A stretch of 60,971 nt of DNA from a virus: the IMG/VR virus record IMGVR_UViG_3300025941_001121, positions 1 through 60,971 of that record, one strand, 5' to 3'. A program made the position numbers and the translations under genes. Shown here in pieces: positions 50,611-58,269 of this stretch. The stretch's first letter is position 1; each line of letters begins with the position of its first letter. Below the pieces are notes generated by a model. The model had not been told where the DNA came from. It did not search any database and worked only from the letters and a program-made list of their open reading frames with translations.

Positions 50611-50745
50611 GGGGTGTCCTCCTTGGGACTGATCGCGCTTCCAGATCAGGAAGCGATTGGGCTCGGACTGCTCGACGGGGTCGCGAACCGCAGCGCGGTC
50701 GACGAGCGACACCCACTCGACGTCGAGATCGGTGAGTTGGGGCAT
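49792..50745 (-). CDS. Scaffold protein, long form
   Basis: 317 residues from ATG 50745 with AAGGAGG upstream. The N-terminal 45 residues (LDVEWVSLVDRAAVRDPVEQ, then PNRFLIWKRD) match the N-terminus of phage head protease/scaffold proteins of XkdF type. The remainder is Ala/Glu/Lys helical scaffold (KAEERAQKAEEKAAEGHELA) and ends GANGSVTPSGAYDEAAK, then a helical C-terminus that should bind capsid. A second strong start lies inside. Confidence 0.75.
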   Translation of the reverse strand: MPQLTDLDVEWVSLVDRAAVRDPVEQSEPNRFLIWKRDQSQGGHPMSKLTKELLDQLGDPVENEDALGKLVEKAEHSAAAALALSGAARLLAAHKSDLTPEAVAEVVKAAGLELPEAEAPTLTAKSADELVTALKGADVKESVVKEVEDALTKAAEKAELEKADLSPAAKAALQKAEERAQKAEEKAAEGHELAKEERDERLNKEFIAKAEDFKALTVEPAKLGPILKAASEKLDKADFEELERVLKAADEQVAKSELLKEAGANGSVTPSGAYDEAAKKAEEIRKSDPKLSQEQALEKAFEDDPDLQQRYLAEVRG

Positions 50746-50789
50746 GTGGCCTCCTTGGCCACGGAAGGGCCGGGGAGAGGGGGTAAGAG

Positions 50790-50989
50790 CTAGGGGAGGA
50801 GCGGCGGCTGGTTGACCGGCGGCTCGATCACTGCATCGGCGGGAACCTCGTTGGCCCACCACCATTCGCCAGGCCGAGGTCGACCGAGAGCTTGTAGTGC
50901 AGGTCATCGTGAAGGTAGGTGTCGCCGGTCTGCTGCGGATGCATGGCCGCGCAGAGGATCGTCCCGTCGGGTCGGATCCGAACGGCCAC
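50790..50989 (-). pseudogene. Small phage gene split by a -1 frame change
   Basis: GTG 50989 starts VRIRPDGTILCAAMHPQQTG then DTYLHDDLHYKLSVDLGL, recognised as an actinophage family N-terminus. This frame then degenerates and stops at 50828. The -1 frame from about 50870 continues GEWWWANEVPADAVIEPPVN and ends at 50790, which looks like the family's own C-terminus. A one-base indel, sequencing error or programmed shift at CTG-GCG would explain it. Confidence 0.6.
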
Positions 50990-50993
50990 AGCG

Positions 50994-52208
50994 CTACTCG
51001 TGCCGGGTGCCGGTGCCGCCGATCGAGAAGCCGGTCAGCCCGCCTTCGCAGACCTGATTCCAGACTTCGGGATCATCGACCCGGACTGCTATCACCCATG
51101 AGCCCTTGAGGACGGGGCGCCCGGCATATTCCATGTCCGCTGGGGCGATGAAGCTCTCGACGGGCACAACTGCGACTTCCTCCTCGGCGTGCTGCACGTC
51201 GTGCTTGCGCGATTCGGCGAGGTAGCGGTGCGCGGCGGCTTCGATGCACTCGGGCTCCTGCCAGTCGCCCTGGGAGTCGGGGACGTGGGGCTGCATGACG
51301 ACGCCGTAGACGATCCGCTTCGCGTCGTCCTTCCAGAGGGGGACCGTCAGCTCGCGGTGATCCTCGTCCTTCCACACCGCCTCGGGCGTCTCGGTCTTTC
51401 GGCGATGGGTGATCGAGTCGACGGCGCGCCGGAGGCGGCTGGCCTTGGCGACGCCTTCGAGCGGGAAGCTCTGGCGCTGTCCCGCCAGGCAGACCGTGAC
51501 CTCGCCGAACTTCAGCGGTACGTTCGGCACGTCCGGCTCGATGTGGTCGTAGGCGAGGGTGATGTGCGGGGTGAAGCCGTGCTCTGAACCCAGCTCGTAG
51601 CCCGCGCCATTCAGCGCTTCGACGACGCGGTGCCGGAACTCCGAGAGGCCCGGCACATCCGGGCTGGCGTAGGTAACCGGTTCCTCGCCTGCGGTGAAGT
51701 GGCCGACGCCGGAGATGTCGCCGCTCAGGGGCGTGGTCGAGAGGGCGACACCTTGGACGACCGCTGCTAGGCGCTCGGGGTCCTCGATCTCCGCCGCTTC
51801 GCCGAGGTAGGCGAGCGTGATGTGTAGGTCAGCCGCAGGTTCCCCGTCGGGGACCGCGAGCTGTTGGGCCACCTCGGGCGCGGGGTACAGCGCCACCATC
51901 GCCCCGGTACCCTTCTGGGCCTTCGTGAGGACCGAAGACGACGCCTTTTCGACAGGCCTGCCGTTGCGGCTGACCAGCACCCAGCCCTCCCCGGAAGGAT
52001 TGCCCTCGTCGCTCACCTCGACGTTCTGCACCTCGCTGATACCGGAGAGCATTCGGTGGATCTCAGGGCCGTTTTCGTCCGCGTCCCCGGCGACATAGTG
52101 GACGGAGCGAGAACGGGGGTTCCAATACAACTGCCCGTAATCGACCGAAGGCGCAGGAGGCTTGAAGTCGATGACGGCCTGAGGCACATTCGCCGCCGGA
52201 CTCGCCAT
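50994..52208 (-). CDS. 2H phosphoesterase fused to XkdF-like prohead protease
   Basis: 404 residues. Residues about 100-250 hold two HxT motifs, LHITLAYLG (H129, T131) and FTPHITLAY (H215, T217), the paired catalytic sites of the 2H phosphoesterase/2'-5' RNA ligase superfamily. Residues 275-404 match the phage serine protease XkdF (S78_2): IVYGVVMQPHVPDSQGDWQE, HDVQHAEEEV (H340), GSWVIAVRVDDPEVWNQV and GGLTGFSIGGTG (S395). The C-terminal part should mature the prohead; the N-terminal part may cut cyclic or 2',5'-linked nucleotides. Residues 1-95 are unassigned. It lies directly before the scaffold region, as proteases do. Confidence 0.82.
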   Translation of the reverse strand: MASPAANVPQAVIDFKPPAPSVDYGQLYWNPRSRSVHYVAGDADENGPEIHRMLSGISEVQNVEVSDEGNPSGEGWVLVSRNGRPVEKASSSVLTKAQKGTGAMVALYPAPEVAQQLAVPDGEPAADLHITLAYLGEAAEIEDPERLAAVVQGVALSTTPLSGDISGVGHFTAGEEPVTYASPDVPGLSEFRHRVVEALNGAGYELGSEHGFTPHITLAYDHIEPDVPNVPLKFGEVTVCLAGQRQSFPLEGVAKASRLRRAVDSITHRRKTETPEAVWKDEDHRELTVPLWKDDAKRIVYGVVMQPHVPDSQGDWQEPECIEAAAHRYLAESRKHDVQHAEEEVAVVPVESFIAPADMEYAGRPVLKGSWVIAVRVDDPEVWNQVCEGGLTGFSIGGTGTRHE

Positions 52209-52212
52209 GCGA

Positions 52213-52395
52213 TCAGCTTTCCCTCAGACCGCGAGCGACCTCTTTGCCGCGTTCCTGGGCATGGCGGTACGCCTCGCGCTCCTCTGCGGTGCGACCTGGC
52301 GTACCGAACGGCTCGGGGCGGCGAAGGTCTAATCCGTCCTCGAAGCCTTGGCGCCGGGCACGCTCAAGATCGAGTTCACGTCGGAGTCCGAACAT
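52213..52395 (-). CDS. Small charged helical protein
   Basis: 60 residues: MFGLRRELDLERARRQGFED then GRTAEEREAYRHAQERGKEV. Highly charged helix, no domain. Lies between protease and decoration genes with short gaps. Confidence 0.55.
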   Translation of the reverse strand: MFGLRRELDLERARRQGFEDGLDLRRPEPFGTPGRTAEEREAYRHAQERGKEVARGLRES

Positions 52396-52399
52396 GCCC

Positions 52400-52741
52400 T
52401 CAGACCCGGAACGCCCGGAATTTCAGTTTGTTGTGGGCCGGGTTGACGTTCACCGAGCCGTTGCTCTGGTTGAAGACCTGGGGCGGGAACGGCCCGATCC
52501 ATTTCGTCGCGCCGGCGGCCACCGTGACGGTGTCCTCTTCGACGTTGATCCCGCCGACCGTCCGGGGCGTGGAGATCGTCACCGCATGGGCGGCTTCGGA
52601 GTCGCTGTTCTGGACTTCAAGGATCACGTCGCCGTCATTGGCTTCGACCACGTTGTTGTTGACCGTGTCGCCGGCGACCTGAGCGGCGGGTTCGACTCCG
52701 GCAACGGTCACCTGGGTGACGGGGATTGCAGTGCGGGCCAC
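52400..52741 (-). CDS. Virion beta-sandwich protein
   Basis: 113 residues: GDTVNNNVVEANDGDVILEV, AHAVTISTPRTVGGINVEED, TVTVAAGATKWIGPFPPQVF. This is the pattern of small phage head/decoration proteins with a beta-sandwich (ND..i.levkN......tv). ATG preceded by GAAAGGAG. Structural role inferred. Confidence 0.65.
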   Translation of the reverse strand: MARTAIPVTQVTVAGVEPAAQVAGDTVNNNVVEANDGDVILEVQNSDSEAAHAVTISTPRTVGGINVEEDTVTVAAGATKWIGPFPPQVFNQSNGSVNVNPAHNKLKFRAFRV

Positions 52742-52790
52742 GATGGGCTCCTTTCGAGGGAGTGCAGCGGGTAGGGACGACTTGGGATCG

Positions 52791-54932
52791 TCAGCGGATG
52801 CGGGGGCCGAAGCCGGGGAGGAACTGAAGCGTGCCCTGGGGGTGCTCGTCAGCCGCGATCGATTCGGCTTCTTCGAAGCTGACGACTTCGCCGCAGCGGG
52901 CGACGCACTCGGGGTCTGAGGAGGCGAGGAGGCCGTCGAGCAGTTCGACGTTCATGACTTCCGGGTGGGCCTTGTAGGAGGCGAGGGCGATCTGCCGCTG
53001 GGCGTTCGCGGTCTCGGTGCGGGCGAGGAGCTGCGAGCGGTAACCCGCCCCGGCCTTGATGAACCGGCCGCCGGGGACGTACTGGCGGATCCGCTCGGCG
53101 GCTTCGGCCCATCCCTCCCCTGCTTCCCGGGCGTCGGCGAGGGCCTTGTAGATCGAGCCGCGGAGCTGCTTTTCGATGTCGAGCATCCCGACCCGTAAGC
53201 CGCCTTCGCGCAGGATGTCCGCTCGAGCCTGCTTCGTGAGGTTGAAGTCAACTGATCGTCCGAGGGCGCCGAGTTCCTCCTTGAACGCCTGGATCATCGA
53301 GTCAGCCACCGCCCCATAGTGGCCGTGGTAGGCGCGGGCGAGCTTGCGGGCGAACTGCGCGGCGCCCACCTCCTGCATGATCTGGTCGGCCACCGTCTGC
53401 TCTTCGGGGGAGACTGAGGCCGCCTTGCGAGCGAGCCGCGAGTAGGCGTTCGCCGCCTCCTCGCCGAAGTCCCGCAGCGCCGAGTTCATCGATAGCTGTA
53501 GGTGGCGCTCGTGGTGGCTTGCCACGTCGAGGTAGCGCTTGCCGAGCTCGGGCGTCTCCACCTCGGCGAGCCGCAGGCTCACGGGGTCTGCACCCTCGGA
53601 CTTCGCCGCCTCCACGGCCGCAGGGGCGGGGAGGCCGGCGCGCTGGTAGATCGCTGCGAGCAGGTCGTTGTCGGGGAAGACGACGGCGCCGGCGGCGGCC
53701 AGTCGCTCCAGGAGCTGGGCCAGAGCGTCGAGGTCGACCCGCCGCACCGTTCCCGGGCGGAGCTGGGGCGGGTCGTCGATGCTCATCCCGTTCAGCGCCA
53801 AGAGGCGCGGGATCGCGTAGCGATTGAAGACAGCGGCGACCGCTTCCATGACCGTGTCGACGAAGGAGCCAAAGATGTCGGCCTTGGCGTCGACCATCGC
53901 GTAGGAGCCGACCTTGTCCTGGCCCGTCAGCAGCATGTCGGCGAGGACGGAGGTCGCGATGTCCTGCCGGTAGCGCTTGATGATCTCGTTGGTGTCGAGC
54001 TGGCGGGAGCCGCCGGTGGTGAGCAGCTCCAGTTCCCAACCCGCAGGCTTGACGATCCCCTCATCCTCGTCGCGGCGGATCGTGGATACGACCTCTTCGG
54101 CCGCTTGGCGGATCTGCGAGTTCGCATCGGAGTAGAGGTCGAAGCTTTCCGGCGGCGTCATCACCGGGATCCCGGCTAGGTCGCGCTCGACCCCGATCGC
54201 CTCAATCTCTTCGATCGTCTTCTTGCGGAACCAGGCGACGTAGGCGTTGCGGAGGATGGAGCGCCCCTCGGGGTTCCCCTTGGCGGTGCGGGTGCGGAAG
54301 AGAAGCGCCTTCTGGATGGGGATCAGGCGCTGCTGTCCGTCCCAGCCGACCTGCCGCATCGCCTGCACGCCGCCGGTCTCGTCGAACTCCCAGTTCCAGA
54401 GGGTCTCCTGGGCGCGGATCGGGAGCTTGCGCCAGCCGACTTTCCCATCGCTGAACCGCGAGGAGGCGGGGGCCGCGGCCTTACGTTCGCCGTCGGTGAT
54501 CGGGGTGTCGGTCTGCGGCCCGTTGCGCTTCTTGAAGACTTCCTCGTGGAAGGACCAGCCGAAGACCAGCATCGAGAGGATTTCGCAGACCACGTCCTCC
54601 CAGGTCGAGGACATGTCGTTCATGCACTCCTCGACGAACTCCGCCGCGCCTGCTTCAGAGCCCTCCTCGACCTCCCAGGGCACACCGCGCGCCAGCATCT
54701 CGATCGCGAAGAGGAAGGCGCCGACCGTGGCGTCGTTGTCGGCCATCTCGCGGAAGACCCAGGCGGCCTTCTTCCCCGAGAGCTGGCGCAGCCACTCCTC
54801 GACGACGAAGCCGCCGTACTGCCGTAGGCCGGTGACGCCGACCTCGTCGAGCGTGGGGCGGCGCTGAGCCCGCTGCACCCGGCCGCCCGCCTTCTTCTGG
54901 ACCATGGGGGAGACCGCGGTGTCCTCGGACAT
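52791..54932 (-). CDS. Portal protein fused to a MuF-like domain
   Basis: 713 residues. The first ~430 (YGGFVVEEWLRQLSGKKAAW, VCEILSMLVFGWSFHEEVFK, IPIQKALLFRTRTAKGNPEG, RYRQDIATSVLADMLLTGQD) match DUF935/Mu gp29-type portals. The C-terminal ~170 contain RSQLLARTETANAQRQIALA, then CVARCGEVVSFEEAESI and DEHPQGTLQFLP, a MuF-like pattern with the usual HPNCRC replaced. It forms the dodecameric DNA gate and may carry an ejected internal domain. Confidence 0.85.
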   Translation of the reverse strand: MSEDTAVSPMVQKKAGGRVQRAQRRPTLDEVGVTGLRQYGGFVVEEWLRQLSGKKAAWVFREMADNDATVGAFLFAIEMLARGVPWEVEEGSEAGAAEFVEECMNDMSSTWEDVVCEILSMLVFGWSFHEEVFKKRNGPQTDTPITDGERKAAAPASSRFSDGKVGWRKLPIRAQETLWNWEFDETGGVQAMRQVGWDGQQRLIPIQKALLFRTRTAKGNPEGRSILRNAYVAWFRKKTIEEIEAIGVERDLAGIPVMTPPESFDLYSDANSQIRQAAEEVVSTIRRDEDEGIVKPAGWELELLTTGGSRQLDTNEIIKRYRQDIATSVLADMLLTGQDKVGSYAMVDAKADIFGSFVDTVMEAVAAVFNRYAIPRLLALNGMSIDDPPQLRPGTVRRVDLDALAQLLERLAAAGAVVFPDNDLLAAIYQRAGLPAPAAVEAAKSEGADPVSLRLAEVETPELGKRYLDVASHHERHLQLSMNSALRDFGEEAANAYSRLARKAASVSPEEQTVADQIMQEVGAAQFARKLARAYHGHYGAVADSMIQAFKEELGALGRSVDFNLTKQARADILREGGLRVGMLDIEKQLRGSIYKALADAREAGEGWAEAAERIRQYVPGGRFIKAGAGYRSQLLARTETANAQRQIALASYKAHPEVMNVELLDGLLASSDPECVARCGEVVSFEEAESIAADEHPQGTLQFLPGFGPRIR

Positions 54933-55162
54933 CAGCGCAGGCCAAGCATCGATCGAGTGCGGGCGCCAGCCGAATGCTGCGGGACGCCGCCGATGAAGTT
55001 GATGGGCTGTACGCCGCCCGCCCGCATCGCACCCTTGAAGGTCACGGCAGGCTTCTTCGTCCGCCCCTTGGCGACCCGGGCCTTTCGCCGCGCCACCTTC
55101 GCCTCACTGCGTTGGTGGCTGTTGCGCCGGTTCGGCTTGGTGCGCTTGGAGTGGCGGGACAT
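54932..55162 (-). CDS. Very basic small protein
   Basis: 76 residues with a Lys/Arg/His/Asn-rich N-terminal 50 (SRHSKRTKPNRRNSHQRSEA) and a Gly/Pro tail. Overlaps the portal start by one base. Likely binds nucleic acid; may be a packaged protein. Not recognised. Confidence 0.6.
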   Translation of the reverse strand: MSRHSKRTKPNRRNSHQRSEAKVARRKARVAKGRTKKPAVTFKGAMRAGGVQPINFIGGVPQHSAGARTRSMLGLR

Positions 55163-55174
55163 GGTCCTCCGGGT

Positions 55175-55438
55175 TCAGGCTTTGACGGTGATGAGGCCGC
55201 GACCGATCGCCTCGGTGCGGCTGGGGGCCTCGCTGTGGTCCCCCTCGCAGACGAGGCGGAAGCGGCCGGTGCCGAGCTTCTCGTCGGCGACGATGGGAAT
55301 CCCGCGGAACTCCTCCCAGCGGAGGCGCTCGACCTCGAAGGGGCTCATGCGGATCTCCAACAGCGGTGAGCCGCAGTTGCCGTTGTGGCGGACTACCGCG
55401 GCCTGAAGGGCGGCGAGGTTCTTGGCGGAGGCGCTCAT
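55175..55438 (-). CDS. Hypothetical 87-residue protein
   Basis: MSASAKNLAALQAAVVRHNG, EIRMSPFEVERLRWEEFRGI, GRFRLVCEGDH. Reads like a compact alpha/beta phage protein that is often found near terminase genes. No function assigned. Confidence 0.6.
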   Translation of the reverse strand: MSASAKNLAALQAAVVRHNGNCGSPLLEIRMSPFEVERLRWEEFRGIPIVADEKLGTGRFRLVCEGDHSEAPSRTEAIGRGLITVKA

Positions 55439-55632
55439 GCGCCTTTCTCAGCCTGCTGCTGGCTTATGTGTTTGCACGTAGAGAAGAAGGCGGACGGGTC
55501 GGCGTCGGCGTTGCCAATGAGGATCTCTTTGCAGATGCGCCTATAGCCCTCGGCCTGAGCGAGCAGGGTGTCGGCTTCGTTGCCGCTGTAGGTCTTGAGG
55601 ATCACGTTGCATTTGGCGGTGGCTTCAGCCAT
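55435..55632 (-). CDS. Hypothetical 65-residue protein
   Basis: Start ATG 55632 (MAEATAKCNVILKTYSGNEA) with GGGACC upstream, not a strong site. Contains EGYRRICKEILIGNADADPS. Helical; no family recognised. Stop overlaps the next gene. Confidence 0.55.
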   Translation of the reverse strand: MAEATAKCNVILKTYSGNEADTLLAQAEGYRRICKEILIGNADADPSAFFSTCKHISQQQAEKGA

Positions 55633-55710
55633 TCGTTGCGGTCCCTTCGTGGGGTAAGAATGGAAGAGATGCCCGGCAGTGCTCGACGAAGCGAGGAGGC
55701 CGGGCAGGAC

Positions 55711-55784
55711 TGAGCGGGCAGGCAGAGGGTCCGGACTTCCCCCGCTGAAAAGGCGAGGCTCCAACTGCCCTGAGCCGCGCACCC
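55711..55784 (-). tRNA. tRNA-like fragment, degenerate (Lys-TTT-like)
   Basis: A good D-arm (GCTC-AGGGCAGTTG-GAGC) and anticodon stem-loop (CTCGC-CTTTTCA-GCGGG, loop 55746-55752) are present, but no TTC-containing T-arm or matching acceptor 3' strand. Probably a decayed tRNA-Lys just downstream of tRNA-Ser. Confidence 0.35.
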
Positions 55785-55802
55785 ATTCGGCGCGTGCTCT
55801 AG

Positions 55803-55890
55803 CGGAGCGACAGGGACTCGAACCCCGAAGGCGGCGGCTGCCGCCCTACGCGCTTAGCGGGCGCGCTCCTCGTCCTGCCGGACTCGCTCC
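55803..55890 (-). tRNA. tRNA-Ser(GCT)
   Basis: 88 bases. Acceptor GGAGCGA/TCGCTCC with discriminator G, a long variable arm (GGCGGC/GCCGCC) of class II tRNAs, T-arm CGGGG-TTCGAGT-CCCTG and anticodon stem CGCGC/GCGCG. The loop is CCGCTAA, anticodon GCT, with C instead of the usual U33, and base 8 is not U. It may be functional but atypical. No encoded CCA. Confidence 0.75.
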
Positions 55891-55898
55891 GTGAAGGT

Positions 55899-56273
55899 TC
55901 AGACTGGTTCGGCCCGGTGAGGACCAGCGGCGAAGGAGAAGACTTCGGCCTGCGGCTCGGGCTCGGGAGCAAGGGGTTGATCAGGCTCGGGGAGTTCGAC
56001 GCTGACCGGCCCGGCGAACACGGGCGAGGTTGACGACCCGGTCGTGTACGGCTTCTCCTCCGGCATCGCAGCGGAGACGATACGTTCTGCGTCCTCTCTG
56101 GCGATGGGCCAGCGCTCGCGGTCCCCGCCGCACTCGATGTCGGCCCAGTAGATGCGCGAGGCCGGGATCGTCACGTCCACGCCAGCTTCACGGGCGTCTT
56201 CTTCTAGTTCGTTGGCTAAAGGATCCGAGAACCACCCGACTGCATGGACGGTGACTAATCGCATGGCGTGCAT
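55899..56273 (-). CDS. Hypothetical 124-residue protein near terminase
   Basis: Start ATG 56273 (an ATG three codons on is possible). MRLVTVHAVGWFSDPLANEL, AREAGVDVTIPASRIYWADI, then a Pro/Glu-rich C-terminus. Alpha/beta look; family not recognised. Follows the large terminase gene by 17 bases. Confidence 0.6.
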   Translation of the reverse strand: MHAMRLVTVHAVGWFSDPLANELEEDAREAGVDVTIPASRIYWADIECGGDRERWPIAREDAERIVSAAMPEEKPYTTGSSTSPVFAGPVSVELPEPDQPLAPEPEPQAEVFSFAAGPHRAEPV

Positions 56274-56290
56274 TCTACCCCGCATCCCGG

Positions 56291-57883
56291 CTACCCCAGC
56301 TTGTGCCGCGACCGAGCCGTCTTGATGATCGGCGCTGCCGCCAGCGGGGCTTTCGAGAGCCAGTCGAGCACCTGGGAGAGCGAGTCGACCTGGTCGTCGT
56401 GGGCGCCGTTGGGGAAGACAGCATGCTCGTGGGTGAAGTCGTCGACCCGCGTCGGCTCGAACTCCAGCCGGTGCTTGGTTCCGTCCTCCTCGGTCCATTC
56501 GAACGGAGGGGGTGCGGGGATGTACTCGGCCTCGGGGATGTGGACGTTCCCGGCCTCGACCTGCGGCGTGACCGCCGCGGCGCGGGCCTCCTTGGACTCT
56601 TTCGGGTTGATCTCAACCATCCCGGGAATCGTCTTCTTGAAGGTGTTGAGGACCGCCTCGCCGTTGGCCTTCTTCTCGATCAGCTTCGCCTCGCAGGGCT
56701 GCCACTGCTCGACCGCGAGAACCGCTTTCAGGGTCTCGGTGAAGCTGAGGCGTGCGCGGACCTGGCCGACTAGATAGCGGTCAGCGCCGCGGATCGCCCA
56801 GACTTGCCCGACCACGTAGCTCGAGGACTCCTTCTGGGAGTCGGAGAACCGCATGTCCCAGGTGGCGACGTGGCGGGGCCAGGGCGGCAGGTCCTCGGGA
56901 CGGTAGAGCTTCCACCAGTGCTTCTTGAACATCCCGCCCTCGGCGGGAGCCGGGCGCTGCTGCAGTTGCCCGGCGTAGCCGTAGGAACCCTGTTCGCGCA
57001 GTAGCTCGTCGAGTTTCTCGCGGCCGAGCCTGACCGGCTCCAGCAGCTCGCCCTCTTCGGCACGGGGGTCCCCGGGCAGCTCGCGCCCTGAGGGCAGCAT
57101 CACCGACTCGGGGCAGACGAACGGGTGGGAGGGCTCGTATTCGGCGGGGAGGCACAGGTGGTGCCAGTCACCGCGCTCCAGCAGATAGCCGGTCAGGTCT
57201 TCCTCGTGGAGGCGCTGCTGGACGATCACCGCGGCGGCCTGGGCGTTGTTGAAGCGGCTCGTCATCGTGCCGCTCCACCACTCGTTGGCGTTGATCCGTT
57301 CCGTGTCCGAGCGCGCCTGGTCGGCACCGAGGGCGTCGTCCACGACGATGCGATCACCGCCCTGACCCGTTGCCATCGCTCCGACCGAGGTCGCGAGGCG
57401 ATAGCCGGTCGCGGTGTTTTCAAACCGCATCTTCTCGTTCTGGTCTTTCGCCAAGCTCCACGGATCGTCATGGAGCAACGAGAGGACGCCTTGGTAGCCG
57501 ATGCGCTCGAAGAGCGTTCCCTCTTCGGCGCCGCCCTTGGACTCGATCAGGAGGCGCGTCGCGCGCGAGTGCTCGCTGCTCAGCTTCGAGGAGTAGGACG
57601 CATAGAGCCAGCGCAGCGAGGGATGGTCGAGCCAGTCCCAGGCGGGGTAGAAGATCGAGGAGACCAGGCTCTTGCCGGTTCGCGGAGGGACGTTGATGAT
57701 GAGGCGGAGCAGCTCGCCCCGCGAGACGGCTTCGAGGTGCTCGGCGACGACATCCACATGCCACCCGGCTACGAATGGCGTGGCCGGCTCAAGGATCGGC
57801 CATGCCTGCCGGATGAACGTGCCGAGCGAGCGGCGGCAGCGCTCGGCTAGAAGTTCGTCACGGGAGGGGAGGTGCGTGAGCAT
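56291..57883 (-). CDS. Terminase large subunit
   Basis: 530 residues. ATPase: Walker A NVPPRTGKSLVSS (64-76), adenine-side motif WLYASYSSKLS, and Walker B GDRIVVDDALGA (about 166-177). Nuclease: TWDMRFSDSQ (about 341-350) and AHDDQVDSLSQ (494-504) supply the RuvC-like acidic residues. It cuts concatemers and drives DNA into proheads through the portal. Two small genes separate it from the small subunit, with a terminator and promoter-like box between. Confidence 0.95.
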   Translation of the reverse strand: MLTHLPSRDELLAERCRRSLGTFIRQAWPILEPATPFVAGWHVDVVAEHLEAVSRGELLRLIINVPPRTGKSLVSSIFYPAWDWLDHPSLRWLYASYSSKLSSEHSRATRLLIESKGGAEEGTLFERIGYQGVLSLLHDDPWSLAKDQNEKMRFENTATGYRLATSVGAMATGQGGDRIVVDDALGADQARSDTERINANEWWSGTMTSRFNNAQAAAVIVQQRLHEEDLTGYLLERGDWHHLCLPAEYEPSHPFVCPESVMLPSGRELPGDPRAEEGELLEPVRLGREKLDELLREQGSYGYAGQLQQRPAPAEGGMFKKHWWKLYRPEDLPPWPRHVATWDMRFSDSQKESSSYVVGQVWAIRGADRYLVGQVRARLSFTETLKAVLAVEQWQPCEAKLIEKKANGEAVLNTFKKTIPGMVEINPKESKEARAAAVTPQVEAGNVHIPEAEYIPAPPPFEWTEEDGTKHRLEFEPTRVDDFTHEHAVFPNGAHDDQVDSLSQVLDWLSKAPLAAAPIIKTARSRHKLG

Positions 57884-57895
57884 TGCTATCCCTTG

Positions 57896-58069
57896 TCATT
57901 CTGCCTTCGCCTCCCACGCTTCGATCTGGTCCAATCGGTAGCGGTAGTACTTCCCCAGCTTCACGACCGGGATCGTGCCTTCTCGTGTAAGGCGGTAGAC
58001 GTGGCCCTTCGGGACTTGCCAGCGCTCAGCTAACTGCTTCGCGGTCATCAACTGAAGGGGGCTATCCAC
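57896..58069 (-). CDS. Excisionase/AlpA-like HTH protein between terminase genes
   Basis: 57 residues from GTG 58069 (ATG 58048 is an alternative). MTAKQLAERWQVPKGHVYRL then TREGTIPVVKLGKYYRYRLD and QIEAWEAKAE is a textbook HTH_17/excisionase fold. TAATCT (58083-58078) lies eight bases before the GTG, suggesting a leaderless promoter directly after a terminator. Its place between small and large terminase is unusual; it may control late transcription. Confidence 0.75.
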   Translation of the reverse strand: MDSPLQLMTAKQLAERWQVPKGHVYRLTREGTIPVVKLGKYYRYRLDQIEAWEAKAE

Positions 58070-58074
58070 AACCT

Positions 58075-58124
58075 AGAAGATTAAGCGGGGCGGCTGGCAC
58101 CGAAGATACGAAGCCAGCCGCCCC
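58075..58124 (-). terminator. Strong hairpin between terminase subunit genes
   Basis: A perfect 12-bp stem GGGGCGGCTGGC / GCCAGCCGCCCC (58087-58098 and 58113-58124) with a 14-base loop, followed on the minus strand by GCTTAATCTTCT. Likely a rho-independent terminator or attenuator after the small-terminase transcript. The TAATCT inside the tail may also be a -10 box for the next gene. Confidence 0.7.
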
Positions 58125-58196
58125 ATGAGTTCATTCGCGCCTAAACGAATGTGCCCTCAATCATACACCGCTGGGTGGCGGCGAAATGTCACAGCT

Positions 58197-58268
58197 TTAT
58201 TGCTCCAGATAGGCGTCGAGGTCCGTTCGCCGCAGCAGGGTCCGAGAGCCGTCGCGAGTCCGTTTCAC
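58197..58268 (-). pseudogene. 23-codon fragment resembling an excisionase C-terminus
   Basis: GTG 58268, four bases past the small-terminase stop, opens MKRTRDGSRTLLRRTDLDAY then LEQ and TAA. The 'G.R..LRR.DLDAYLE' pattern is the C-terminal wing and helix of HTH_17 proteins, without the N-terminal helix-turn-helix. Either a remnant or a tiny coupled peptide. Confidence 0.4.
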
Positions 58269-58269
58269 G

